DNA from: Septoria linicola
Taxonomy: Eukaryota > Ascomycota > Dothideomycetes > Mycosphaerellales > Mycosphaerellaceae
Direction: 5' to 3'
NCBI GenBank assembly: GCA_024114885.1
Contig: CP099423.1
Location: 1,302,001-1,366,000 of the forward strand
DNA: 64,000 nt
The notes beneath the pieces were generated by a model that was not told where the DNA came from, did no database searches, and was given only the letters and a program-made list of their open reading frames with translations. Both the position numbers and the translations under genes were made by a program. This document shows, piece by piece, positions 12,563 to 22,915 of this stretch (position 1 is its first letter; every line of letters begins with the position of its first letter).

Positions 12563-13785
12563 TCATTCTTCCTCTTCAAGAGCCTCGAGGTCGACAACCA
12601 TGTCATACCACCCACCTCCGCCGAACTGTGCCTTGCTGGGCCCACGATTTCGAAACCCAAACCGCTCGTAATAAGGTATGAGGTGATCGTGTGCAATGAG
12701 AGCAGCGTGATCTGCCACACTCTGCGTTTTAAGCCGCTGCAGGTAGGCCTTCATAAGCGTGCTACCAAGACTACGCCCCTGATACTCTGGTAGAACGGCT
12801 AAGCTATGTATACAGACCGTTCGGCCTTCCGGCTTGTGGCCTAGCTTCGCGTCAGGATGCTCTGTTGATGGTATTGCCATGTCGTTGTCGGTCACGGTAG
12901 GATTGGTGGTCATGGTGGACACAATATGACCCAAGAGGATTGACTTCCGTTCCGGAGCCCCACTGTAGGCTGGCAACGCGGTGGAGGCGGTAGTTGCGTC
13001 CGAGTTCTCGTCTGAAGTGAAGATGCCCAAGCTGAGCTGACCACAGTGCTTCAATCGGTACTGGAACTGCAGAAAGCAGCTGTCAGCAAAATGTCACCAC
13101 GCTCTTGCGTCGTACATTACAGAGGGCGAAGCAGGCCGGTCCAGACTTTGAGTGAGGTGCGTGTGGAGTAGATCGATTTTGGGAATGTGCAGGTGTCAGG
13201 CCATGTAAATGAAACGCTGCCCTGTGGCACAGGAGTGGATATGGCGGCATTGACGCCCAAATGCAAGGAAGGAAGTGGATGCTGCATATACGTGATGTCG
13301 TGCAGATATGCCAACTCAGCGAGAAAGGCTGTTTTGATAAATGAGAGGTCGTCCGGAGCACTGTCTCAGACACTGGCCGGCTCAGCTGTCCTGTCAGACA
13401 GGAGCAGTACAACGCTACGAATGTAGGCGACAACGCATACAGCGGAAGCGTCTCACTAACACATGTCACCGCAACATGGTGGCGTGTTCGCGGCAGCAAG
13501 ACTAACCTTTTCTCGCGAGGCCCTCTCCTGAGGCGGGAATGCAGCATCTTCTAGTCGAACGCAGCTTTCGATATCGGACAGACTGAGTGTCTGCGTGTAT
13601 GGGTGCAACGGGTCGCGCTTCTCGTTGCTTTGTCCGAGCTCGTCTAGATACTCGGTAGCATCCGAGTCCTGGTCGTGATCGTCGTGCAATGGCTCGGATT
13701 CCTGTTTTTGGCTTGACAGCTGCGGCATACTTTGAAGCGTGTCGTCTGTCGCCTTGGACAGAAACGAGGAGAGATCACGCGGCAT
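12563..13785 (-). CDS. GNAT N-acetyltransferase, AANAT/PAA1-like
   Basis: Predicted acetyl-CoA-dependent acetyltransferase of arylalkylamines or polyamines, about 260 aa. Exon 1 is 13785-13507 and exon 2 is 13066-12563. The N-terminal 60 residues are acidic and disordered. The core begins LEDAAFPPQERASREKFQYRL, read across the exon junction, and matches the AANAT family pattern without gap or insertion. The acetyl-CoA loop follows as LAVLPEYQGRSLGSTLM (Q-x-x-G type), then YYERFGFRNRG. The intron is about 440 nt, far longer than others here. The start is the first ATG in frame; a further 5' exon is not excluded. Confidence 0.8.
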
Positions 13786-14836
13786 GTCGTCGGCGAAGCT
13801 GACTGTTTGGAATGCGGACAATGCGACTGTGCAACGCTATCCTCGACGACGATCCTGGTGGCTTGTAGTACGAGTGACGTTCTTCTGTGTGCAGAAGTCC
13901 TGCAAGTGTCGTATATTGTGCAGCAGTGTGCATGCAGTTTCGCTTGATCGACCCCGAGGCGGTGCTGGCAGTTCTGGTCCAAAGTTCCTCCCCTCAGAGG
14001 TCCCAACAAGTCTGCCAAAGGACGACGTTGATGGAGCAGAGACTAGGGACCAGTCATGTTTGAAGTATCCACTGGGCCAGGCGTTTGACGGAAATGCGCC
14101 ACATGCTGCGCTGCCGCAGCTTGGCAGTCCGCTGATGCAAAGTGCCGTGGAGGTGCATGAGATTAGAGAAATATCGTTTATTCAGGCTCGCGGAATCTCC
14201 ATCGCATGCGCAGAGTGGATGGCCAGCGCTCACTCATACTCACCGACACGAGCAGTGCCACGTGAAGTGCTCCCGCCGTGAGTAGAAGCAAGTGAATGCC
14301 GTCCATCGTCAGGTCTTCTTACATGCTCGTGGCCACTACTTCGGCGCCGAGTGTCGTCCAGTTTGCTCGTCATCAGCCTGCCTGCCTGTTCGTTCGCCGC
14401 CGCATCTTACCTGGAGCATAAACTATAGGTCTGGTTCAGTCTTCTCGCAGCTTCTGACACACGCGCCATCACTACTTTTGCGCTCACTGGCTGCCTAATT
14501 CACTTAAGCGACGGCCGCCACCTTCACACACGCGCGTGGGCTGCAAGTCATGAGACAGTCGTTCTCGTAACATTAACAACCATCCCTCCATCATACCACC
14601 GCATCCCACCCTTCCTCCCCATCCAACCCGCTCGCACATCCCTTCCGCAGCCAAACAATTCAGTCGCCGCAGTCTCCATCAGCAGGCGACTCTCCAGACG
14701 GGTGTGACGTTGTTCCCCCGCCGGGCATTGCATTCCATCGAGTCTGCTGCTTCTGGCGACGTGCATGAGAGCTCTCGCAAGGACGTACAACCTCAGCACC
14801 ACGAATCTGGGCTGGGGAGACCACTGAATAGGCAAT
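13786..14836. other. Divergent promoter region (GNAT minus, DDI1 plus) with DDI1 5' leader
   Basis: No credible protein. The right half is rich in C and CA/CT runs (for example around 14575-14640), as expected for a fungal promoter and leader. It includes the non-coding part of DDI1 exon 1. Confidence 0.4.
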
Positions 14837-16377
14837 ATGTGAGTACCGCTAGCCGCGCTACAGCAACAGCATTACTCTCTGTCCTCTCGATGGTCTCACC
14901 GTCAAACCATGTCTGTGCTACTGCGCAACGAACCGCAACTGACCTGTGTTCGATTCTGCCAGGACGCGCATTACTATACAAATCATTGCTCCCAACCATC
15001 GACTGGACCAGGAACTCCTCAACTTGGATCTCCCATCCGACCTTTCAGTCGCCGACCTCAAGAGCTTCGTCACTGCAGAGACCCAGATTCCTCAGACATC
15101 TCAGCAGTTCTACCTTAACAATCAAGCTCTCCAAGACGACAGCAAAAGCTTAGATGACGCAGGGGTCAAGGATGGCGATCTGATTGCTATGCTCATGAGT
15201 CGGCCACAGCAGAACAACAACATGGGTGCGCAGCGGCGGCCGCAACAGGGTGCCAGAGGGCGAGGGCCACCCAACAATACCGAAGAGATTGAAAGCACGC
15301 GTCTGAACATTCTCTCGAACCCAGCCGCCATGGCTCAGATCAGAGAGCAACGACCTGCGTTAGCTGCCTCGATCAACGATGCGAACAGATTCCGCGAGGT
15401 CTGGCTAGAGATGATCAGAGAGGACTCGGATCGGGATCGTGAGCGTCAGGAGCAGATGAGGCTGCTTAACGAGGACCCTTTCAACATCGAAGCACAGCAG
15501 AAGATCGAGGAAATGATCAGACAAGAGTCCGTACAAGAGAACCTGCAGTTCGCCTACGAGCACAACCCGGAAGGTAAGTTGAACATCGAACTCCAGCCGC
15601 GCACATCTACTGACAGGCAGCGTAGTGTTCGGTAGGGTGACCATGCTTTACATTCCCGTAGAGGTGAACAAGAAGCCAGTGAAGGCCTTTGTCGATTCTG
15701 GTGCACAGACCACGATCATGTCACCCTCGTGCGCCGAGGCTTGTGGTATTATGCGGCTGATTGACAAGCGCTACTCGGGCATTGCCAAAGGTGTCGGTAC
15801 AGCACAGATTCTTGGACGTGTACACTCTGCAGACATAAGAATCGGCAATCAGACCATGTCATGTTCTTTTACTGTGATGGAAGGCAAGGATGTCGATCTT
15901 CTGCTTGGCCTGGACATGCTCAAGCGATTTCAGGCTGTTATCGATTTGCGACAGAACAAGCTCATCTTTGGCGACGGCAACGATGTTAGTTTCCTTGGGG
16001 AAGCCGACATACCAAAATACTTCGAGGAAGCACAAGCTGCTGAGCCGACTATCAAGGGGCCCAATGGGACAGAGATCGGTGCGAAGACAGGCACTGTGCA
16101 ACCTGCGGGTACTGCAGCCGCAGCATCTTCCTCGTCTGGCTCAAGTGGTGGGTCATTCCAGGGAGCAGGCCAGACACTAGGGGCAGGCGCTTCCGCATCG
16201 AGGCCAACGTCTGCTGCACCAAGTGCAGCCGCAGCACCACCGGCTGCAGCTAGTCACTCAAAGGAGAAGATTGAGCAGCTGCAGAGCCTGGGCTTCTCGC
16301 GGCAACAAGCTGTTGCAGCGTTGGACGCCTGCGATGGCAACGTGGAGTATGCGGCTGGGTTACTGTTCCAATCGTAA
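14837..16377 (+). CDS. DDI1: Ddi1, ubiquitin shuttle and retropepsin-like aspartyl protease
   Basis: Brings ubiquitinated proteins to the proteasome and cleaves heavily ubiquitinated substrates. About 454 aa; coding bases are 14837-14838, 14963-15573 and 15626-16377. The start codon is split: AT ends exon 1 and G opens exon 2, giving MTRITIQIIAP. Without this join no ATG precedes the ubiquitin-like domain in frame. The ubiquitin-like domain spans about 1-78. A helical region follows (about 110-195). The retropepsin domain has the catalytic FVDSGAQTTIM with D228. After an Ala/Ser-rich linker, a UBA domain (LQSLGFSRQQAVAALDACDG) closes the protein. The second intron splits the Val codon before FGRVTMLYIPV. 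Confidence 0.93.
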
Positions 16378-16614
16378 CAGATTACGACCCGTCGCTCTGA
16401 GAATGATGCGGTCGAAATAACGGAGGCGACTGATGATCATCTGCAGCCCAAGGCGGTTAGGCTATGTGATAATGACATCAAGATACCCACTTGATAATGA
16501 GTGCACGTGCAAATAGCTTAGACGAGTAGCATTATCGAAGGCGGTCTTGTGTGTGCCAGCTCGACAGCCTGCAATGAGAGGTGTAGGGCGAAAGCTTCGC
16601 GAGGCTGTCTATCT
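16378..16614. other. Short region between convergent genes
   Basis: 3' ends of DDI1 and the alpha/beta hydrolase face each other. No feature seen. Confidence 0.4.
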
Positions 16615-17901
16615 TCATGAGCTCTTGGCTATGTCCAAACACCACTGATAAATGGCAACCGTCGTTTGACTGTGCTCTGTGCCCAATGCAAAATCGAGTA
16701 CAGTCTGATCATGAACCTCGCCTTGGGCCACCACTAACTTCACGCTGGTGCCATTCTCTTTTGCACCATTCAGTCTTGAGTCCATAGCAACCACATCTTC
16801 CCTAAAATCTCCAATGCGCCTGCCGTAAGTAGAATATGCTTAACAGGAATCTGGCTCCAGAGAGACATGTCTCCCGTCAGCATGTCTGCCCAGACATGCC
16901 CTTCTGACGGCTTGAACGACTTTGTGAATAGCTCCATTCGCTCCTTGGTCAACATGTCAATCTCCTCGTTTTCCTGACAAGAAGCAGAATTGTATTTCAT
17001 CGTCACCCAAGGACTAATGCACAACGCAGCCTTCAACTGCTTCCCTTGCATCTGAGGGATCACGGAGCACCCCGGATGCGGCTGGATCAAATGTGCCAGA
17101 AGTGCAAAGACAAGAGTTCCGCCTGCAGAGTCTCCAGCTAGAACGATCTCCTCGGGCTTAAAGTCAAAGTCTACAATGAGTTTGGCCAACGAAGAGATAG
17201 CTTGTGCGAGCTGCGTTGGGTACGTCTGACCTGGAGAGAGACTATACTCTAGCACGATCAAGTGAGAAGCCTCGAGAGTTTTGGCGTAGGAGTGACATGC
17301 GAGCATGTGGCCTGCTCTGGCCATTGCGGCACGATAGCCTCCCCCGTGGAAGAAGAGGAGAGCACGCTTCCTCGAGGGTGGAGAAGAGCTGCTTTCGATT
17401 TTGATTTCGTGTAGAGTTGCATCGGCATAAGATGCTCCTGGGGAGAGCAGCTGTGATTGGAGAGGCCATTTCTGCTGCTCGCATGCGACACGGACCGCAT
17501 CACCGGTTGTGGGTGAAAGGCTTTGGCCATAAGGAGCCTCTTGCCGCGGACCAAGTTCCCGGATGGATTTTACCACGAAGATACGCTTGAACGGCCAGTT
17601 GTATGGTTTGTAGACTGAGGCGTCAGTCAAAGAATTGAAGAGCGCTCTGGTAGCTGTCACAATGTTAGTCGAAATCATCGATCTGGCGACGTTACGTCCG
17701 CATACCTGCTTTGATGGCTATGATACCTGCAGAGAGCTTTTTGAATATGAAACGGGAGGTCTCGCATGGCGGGCCATGGTGACACAGTGTGGTCGAAAGG
17801 AACTTGGTTTCTAGAGGGATACCTGGGGGAAGATTATGGACTATTCTGATTGCTTTTAGATGCAGTATCAGAAATACTAGGCGTCTATCCGCTCGGCCTT
17901 G
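16615..17901 (-). CDS. Alpha/beta hydrolase-3 (HSL-like esterase), apparent frameshift, 5' end unresolved
   Basis: Esterase/lipase-like protein. Oxyanion motif FHGGGYR and nucleophile motif GDSAGG are present. The frame at 17678-16770 runs HILLTAGALEIL and then ends in KMWLLWTQD. However, the next frame resumes exactly there with EDVVAMDSRLN and continues VKLVVAQGEVHDQTVLDF to a stop at 16615, the expected end of the family including the catalytic His. One base is therefore missing near 16797-16807 (TTTTAGGGAAG on the coding strand). Upstream, a 52-nt intron (17705-17654) joins to an exon reading back through PCETSRFIFKKLSAG, PLETKFL and a hydrophobic VFLILHL stretch. That exon is open to 17901, but I cannot place the first ATG. 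Either a sequence error or a recent pseudogene. Confidence 0.7.
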
Positions 17902-18195
17902 TCATGCTCCTTTTGTCTTTTATGCATGCTAATGTAGGCAAGTCTGCATCTGACGAATGCATGGAATTGGTCCAGGTACGAGAGCGAACGAGGCCAACGG
18001 GAAGTCAAGCCACTAGTTCTACACGAAAGCACGTGTTTTCGCGGCCTCTCCCTCTCCCCACTGAAGTGGTCTCTCTCCAGGCGACTCCTTCCGTCGCATA
18101 GCTGAACGAGCAACGCCGCGAGATTTTGCAGTGGCTATGCCACCATATTGTACCGACGAGCCTGGCTGAGTAAGCCTTGACCTCTGAATAATGCG

Positions 18196-20220
18196 ATGGA
18201 TCTTGTACCTCTTCCAAGATCTGGTCGGCTGTGGAAGTCCAAGGCAGACTTCTTTCGTCCTTTCAGGACCGCAGCGGCAAACGAGGCTGTGACCAAGGAT
18301 CCAAGCAACGCCTCTGAGTCGTCCATCTCCTTACTCTACGATCCATCTCTGCTACCTGAGAAGCATTTGAAGGACGAGCATGAAGAGCCTGATCTCCGAG
18401 AACTCAACGTTGCATTATCTGCCCTGGTCGACATCTTCCCTGATGTACAGCCAGACGTATTCCGAGAGATGCTCATGAGCATCAGTAAAGAGAGTCGGCT
18501 ACAGATCGTCACGGAGCATATCTTAACGAAGAAAGCGAAGTGGGTCAAAGGTCGATACAGGACTCCATCGCAAGTTGTCAGACCCAAGCTGAGGAAAGCA
18601 CGAGGTGGCTCCCGTGCCTTTACCAATGACAGATCTGCAGAGCAAGTCCACCTCACTGACGAAGAGCAATTCCGTGGTGAGGCATATCGTACAGCAGTGA
18701 AGCAAGTCTTCTACCAGGAGTTCCGTAACTTGAGCAAATCGACTATACGAGGTGTACTAGCGGAGCAGAACTTCTCCTACACGCTGTCGAGACCAGTTCT
18801 ACAGCAAGTGGCTAGTCGATCATGGCGCTTTTCATTCACAAGTCTTTGGACCAAGCGATCAGTGGAAAATACTGCTGAAGCCCGAAATCATCCATTCATT
18901 GTGTGGCAGACCCAGGGATATGCAGGAGCCCCCGAAGTTCCCGCTGTTCGACGTACAGGTAACGGCGAGCTTGACCATGAATTACATGAGCTCTTTGTCG
19001 TGCCTTTCGTTACGCAACAACGAAAAGAACATTATCGACTTGATTTTGAGATCGCTAGTGCGCTGAACGAGGCTGAGGCAGAACACGCCGAAGCGCTTTT
19101 CGAATGCGAGTGCTGCTACAGTTCCGTGCCATTCGAAAGCCTGGCAACATGCGATAATGCTTGCCATATATTATGTCTCGACTGCATCAAGCGCACTGTC
19201 AATGAAGCTCTCTATGGCCAAGGCTGGTCGCGAACAGCTGATCTTGAACTGGCGACAGTACGCTGCTTCGCAGCTGGAGACTGCTCTGGTAGTATTTCTC
19301 CGGACCTCTTACGCCGAGCTCTGACCAGAGAATCCGGAAGTGATGATGCCTGGAACGAATTCCAAGCACGTATCACAAGTGAGGCGCTTCTCCAGTGTCG
19401 CCTGCCTCTCCAGCGCTGCCCATTCTGTGGCTATGCTGAGCTCCAAGAGTATTCGAAACCACGATTGCGAAGACCTCTGGCGGCGTGGAATCACATCGCT
19501 GTCCACACGAATCCTGCGTTACAGACCGTATTCATATCATTTGTCCTGGCACTCATGATCTTTACAGTCCCAATCATGCTCTGCGTTCTCGTATGCTGGG
19601 TGATCATTAAGATCGTTCCGCCAGCCTCAAGGACGCTAGACAATTCAATTCTACGCATTCAGAAGAGTCGACAGACGCTCAAGTTTAGCTGCCGTCATCC
19701 CGACTGCTCGAAGACATCATGCACCCGCTGTGCAGCACCATGGACCGACCCACATCATTGCTTCGACTCGGAGAAGACATCTTTGCGAACAGCAATCGAA
19801 ACGTCAGCTACTGCTGCAGTCAAGCGCACATGCCCAAAGTGTATGCTGAGCTTCGTCAAGTCTTCCGGATGCAACAAACTGGTCTGCAATTGTGGCTACA
19901 CAATGTGCTACATTTGTCGATCCGAAATTTCACTTCGCGAAGGATATTCCCATTTCTGTCAGCATTTCAGACCTAATGCAGGGAGGTGTCCGGAATGCGA
20001 GAGATGTGACTTGTATGGTGATGAGGACGAGGAAGCTGCTATCAGGAAAGCTGCTGAAGCGGCGGAGAAAATCTGGAAGGAGCAAGAAGGAGGTAAGGTC
20101 CACGGGGACGCCAGTAGCAAAGTAGCCACTCAGCTTATGATAGATGCACTTGTGGGAGAGCGCAAGAAAGAATGGTGGGAGGCGTGGATGGACGCTGTGC
20201 TAGACGTACTCATTGCATAA
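18196..20220 (+). CDS. RBR-type E3 ubiquitin ligase with membrane segment inside the IBR
   Basis: Predicted RING1-IBR-RING2 ligase of 674 aa in a single exon. A CUE-like segment sits at about 70-110 (ALVDIFPDVQPDVFREML). RING1 is near 303-370 (CECCYSS...CDNACHILCLDC). The IBR is split: CRLPLQRCPFCG near 395-410, then about 35 hydrophobic residues (441-475) and CRHPDCSKTSCTRC near 500. RING2 starts CPKCMLSFVKSSGCNKLVC; C559 is at the position of the catalytic, ubiquitin-accepting cysteine. An acidic/coiled C terminus follows. The hydrophobic insert predicts membrane anchoring. The substrate is unknown. Confidence 0.88.
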   Translation: MDLVPLPRSGRLWKSKADFFRPFRTAAANEAVTKDPSNASESSISLLYDPSLLPEKHLKDEHEEPDLRELNVALSALVDIFPDVQPDVFREMLMSISKESRLQIVTEHILTKKAKWVKGRYRTPSQVVRPKLRKARGGSRAFTNDRSAEQVHLTDEEQFRGEAYRTAVKQVFYQEFRNLSKSTIRGVLAEQNFSYTLSRPVLQQVASRSWRFSFTSLWTKRSVENTAEARNHPFIVWQTQGYAGAPEVPAVRRTGNGELDHELHELFVVPFVTQQRKEHYRLDFEIASALNEAEAEHAEALFECECCYSSVPFESLATCDNACHILCLDCIKRTVNEALYGQGWSRTADLELATVRCFAAGDCSGSISPDLLRRALTRESGSDDAWNEFQARITSEALLQCRLPLQRCPFCGYAELQEYSKPRLRRPLAAWNHIAVHTNPALQTVFISFVLALMIFTVPIMLCVLVCWVIIKIVPPASRTLDNSILRIQKSRQTLKFSCRHPDCSKTSCTRCAAPWTDPHHCFDSEKTSLRTAIETSATAAVKRTCPKCMLSFVKSSGCNKLVCNCGYTMCYICRSEISLREGYSHFCQHFRPNAGRCPECERCDLYGDEDEEAAIRKAAEAAEKIWKEQEGGKVHGDASSKVATQLMIDALVGERKKEWWEAWMDAVLDVLIA

Positions 20221-20946
20221 CGACAGAATGCTAGAGATATTGATACCCTAAATCGATTCATGGATGGGGATCGCAGCATAGCACCTCTTTTCGCTCCTCT
20301 GCAGCCTGCTCATCACCTGCTGTGAGAACTGCTCTACACGATTGAGCACATCGTCTTTCGAGATTGACGCGATGATCAAGTTCCATTTCTTGGCAGCCAG
20401 GCAAAAAATGGCAGCTCACGCCCAGCTTCCTTTCGTACACCTCGGATCAAGCTTATCAGCACATGCAAGGGCACGCACACAGCCTCAAACGAGAGAGCGA
20501 AACACGTTGTCGAAGATGCCCCTCATGTTGCTCTTCTTCGACTAGAGGCGCCAGAGGATAGCTCGCCAGTCAAAGCCGGATCGACGGTACCGAGGCATGA
20601 GGAACCTCCAAGAGCCACCCCACTCTTTGTTTACACCATCACACAGCCTAGGCGCCGTCTAAGACGCCCTTGAGCTCGACCGCGAAAGCATAGCATTGCG
20701 CGGCTACTTCCATATAATAACGGACAGCTTGCTCTTTTGGTCATCCCTCAAACGCCCATTGTGCTGCCTCCGGACTTCTCCACAACGAAGCCTCGGTGAT
20801 ATTAACAAGAAAGAGACACCAAAAGCTCTACATAAGACCATACTTCGTCTCCTCCATCTTCAGACGCAGTATCCGGTCTGTACCTTGCGAGAATACGGAC
20901 CGCTCGACTCATTACCAAGTCAAACACTGAGCAATCCAACTTCAAG
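20221..20946. other. Promoter and leader of the lipocalin-like gene
   Basis: No gene recognised. The stretch before 20947 is rich in C and CT runs. I found no RNA structure. Confidence 0.4.
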
Positions 20947-21559
20947 ATGGCCGCTCCAGCAGAAGTCAATGTTCACAACATTGCCGGTTCCTATGACCTC
21001 AACAAGAACATCTCCGACAGCACTGGTGCTATGCTGAAGATGCAGAACATCGGCTTCATCGTCCGCCAGGCTGCCAACTACAGCGCGATCCAGGTCAACC
21101 TCACTCAGTACAAGGGAGACGATGGCCTTCTCCACGTCGACCAGGAGCAGATCTCCACTGGAAACGTCAAGCAGCTCGAGCCAAGAATCCTCGACGGCGA
21201 GACTCGCGAGCGTGACATCCAGTACTGGGGTAAAGTCAGCGGCTGGAACAAGTGAGCAGGGACCCATTCTAGCTATTCCTGTCCTCAGCTAACATCTATT
21301 CAGGTATGTCAAGCTCGCCGAGGTCACCCAAGATGCCTTCTTGACCCAGGACTGGGACCAGGAGTGCAAGGACGGCGACGTCCTCTTGAGCTACACCGAG
21401 AGTGTCGGCAACGGCTGGACTGCCGTCCAGGTATGGGGTTTCGCGACTGTTGACGGCGTTCGTCGCCACGTTCGCCGCATTTATTCCAAGAAGGGCAAGG
21501 AGGAGCACCGCATCCGCCTCGTGTACGATTACAAGGGCCCAACCCCAGCTTCGTCTTAG
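20947..21559 (+). CDS. Fungal lipocalin/FABP-like protein
   Basis: Protein of about 186 aa in two exons, 20947-21251 and 21304-21559; the 52-nt intron splits a Lys codon. It matches a fungal family of small beta-barrel-like proteins, known mostly as hypothetical. Typical features are an N-terminal IAGSYDLNKNISDSTGAML, then WTAVQVWGFATVDGVRRHVRR and a VYDYKGP ending. There is no signal peptide, so it is likely cytosolic. Ligand and role are unknown; lipid binding is only an inference from the fold. The C-rich leader suggests good expression. Confidence 0.75.
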
Positions 21560-22915
21560 AGACGAGCTACGAAGTGCATGATCTGATATGAGATTATGAT
21601 ATGTGTGTGAGAGAGGGAAGAAGAAGAAGATACCAGAACTCTAGATAGACAGACAACTACTAGATGTATATACCAAAGCTACGAGAGCGTCTATTGGACA
21701 GCAGCGGACACTCAGACATGTGCTTTTTCTTGGTTCCGTCTTCGTATTGCGTTCACAACTGACTCGCAGAAGCGCAGTAATTGGCTTTATGTCAGCACGC
21801 GCTAGAGCATGTAAGTGAAGACAAGCGGTTGCACCACATGAAGCTAGGAGACCCTTGTCAGTCAAGTGAGACAGGTCAGGCACACCAGGTGCTGATTCGC
21901 TTGTATGTCGCGGACACTAATGGCATGTCGCATGACTTTTAGATGCCGACAGAATCGTCGAAAACAACCACAGATAGGGCCCACAAGACGGCAGTTGCGA
22001 TGATAAGCATGATGCTAGGAGCTACCAGTGGAGGAGTTACCATAATCTCAATACACAACATCCTTGGAACGAGCCTTGATTGTAGCCGTATGGTTCCGCG
22101 GTTTATGCCGGATGCTATATTGTTGCTCTGTGTTAAGCGAGCTATCACAACGACATTCTGCAACTCACAATCATGGCCGAATACACATGTTCACCGTCAG
22201 TTCCTGTAGTCAGGCTGAATACGATGAATTGTCAACAAGTCTCGAACGACAAATCCATGCATCACACTCGTAAATGTAGCATCGTTGCACACGATGAACA
22301 TAGTTCTGTGGTTCGAGCATCCTTCAGCTGAGCTGCAGCACCACAAAAGTCAACTTCCGTGATCCGCCCGCGTGATGATAGAGCTCAGGCGTCCTGCGAA
22401 TTCGCTACCGAAAACCATTGCTGGGGTAGACGATATTCCTCCCGCAAAGCCAATGTTTACCTGGAAGGCTGGATCAATTGTCCTTGATCGAACGAGAACT
22501 GTCGGTGCCAAAGCTCCCCTTGCAATCCGGCATAGTAAGCACTATTCGCGATCACAACGCTCTCAGAACTGCGCACATCGCAGCAAGGAATGCCGTGGGC
22601 TTGTACACTGCTTTTGATGCTATCGCAGTCGAGTTCGACTTCCACAGCGGTATTGTGGGATAGACTTTCGTGGCGCCCACGTGGGACGAACAATGTATGA
22701 GCTCGTGGTCGCCACGAGCAGTAGCTGTCGCTTGTTCAGAGCTCCAGGCCGCTTGGTTGAGCTTAGCAGCAGCGTGAAGCTTGGTGGAAAGTTAGTGGGC
22801 ATGGTACAGCACCTCAGTAAACAAGTTCTGAGCATTTCCATGCGGCCGTGTCTGTCAAGCAACCCATTAATGGTAGTACAGATTCATGTGCCCCTCAGGT
22901 TCGTGCAGTCATCAG
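21560..22915. other. 1.35-kb region between convergent genes
   Basis: A purine-rich GAGAGAGGGAAGAAGAAGAAG run lies at about 21610-21631, in the 3' region of the lipocalin-like gene. Short frames show no family motif. No repeat or RNA gene recognised. Confidence 0.4.

Noticed and set aside
13083..13547. 154-codon minus-strand frame inside the GNAT intron
   Set aside because: No ATG start and no family motif, and exons either side join perfectly without it.
16801..16843. GT...AG pair (GTTAAG to TTTTAG, 43 nt) that would restore frame in the alpha/beta hydrolase
   Set aside because: Splicing it would remove the conserved HILLTAGALEIL block, so a one-base indel is more likely than an intron.
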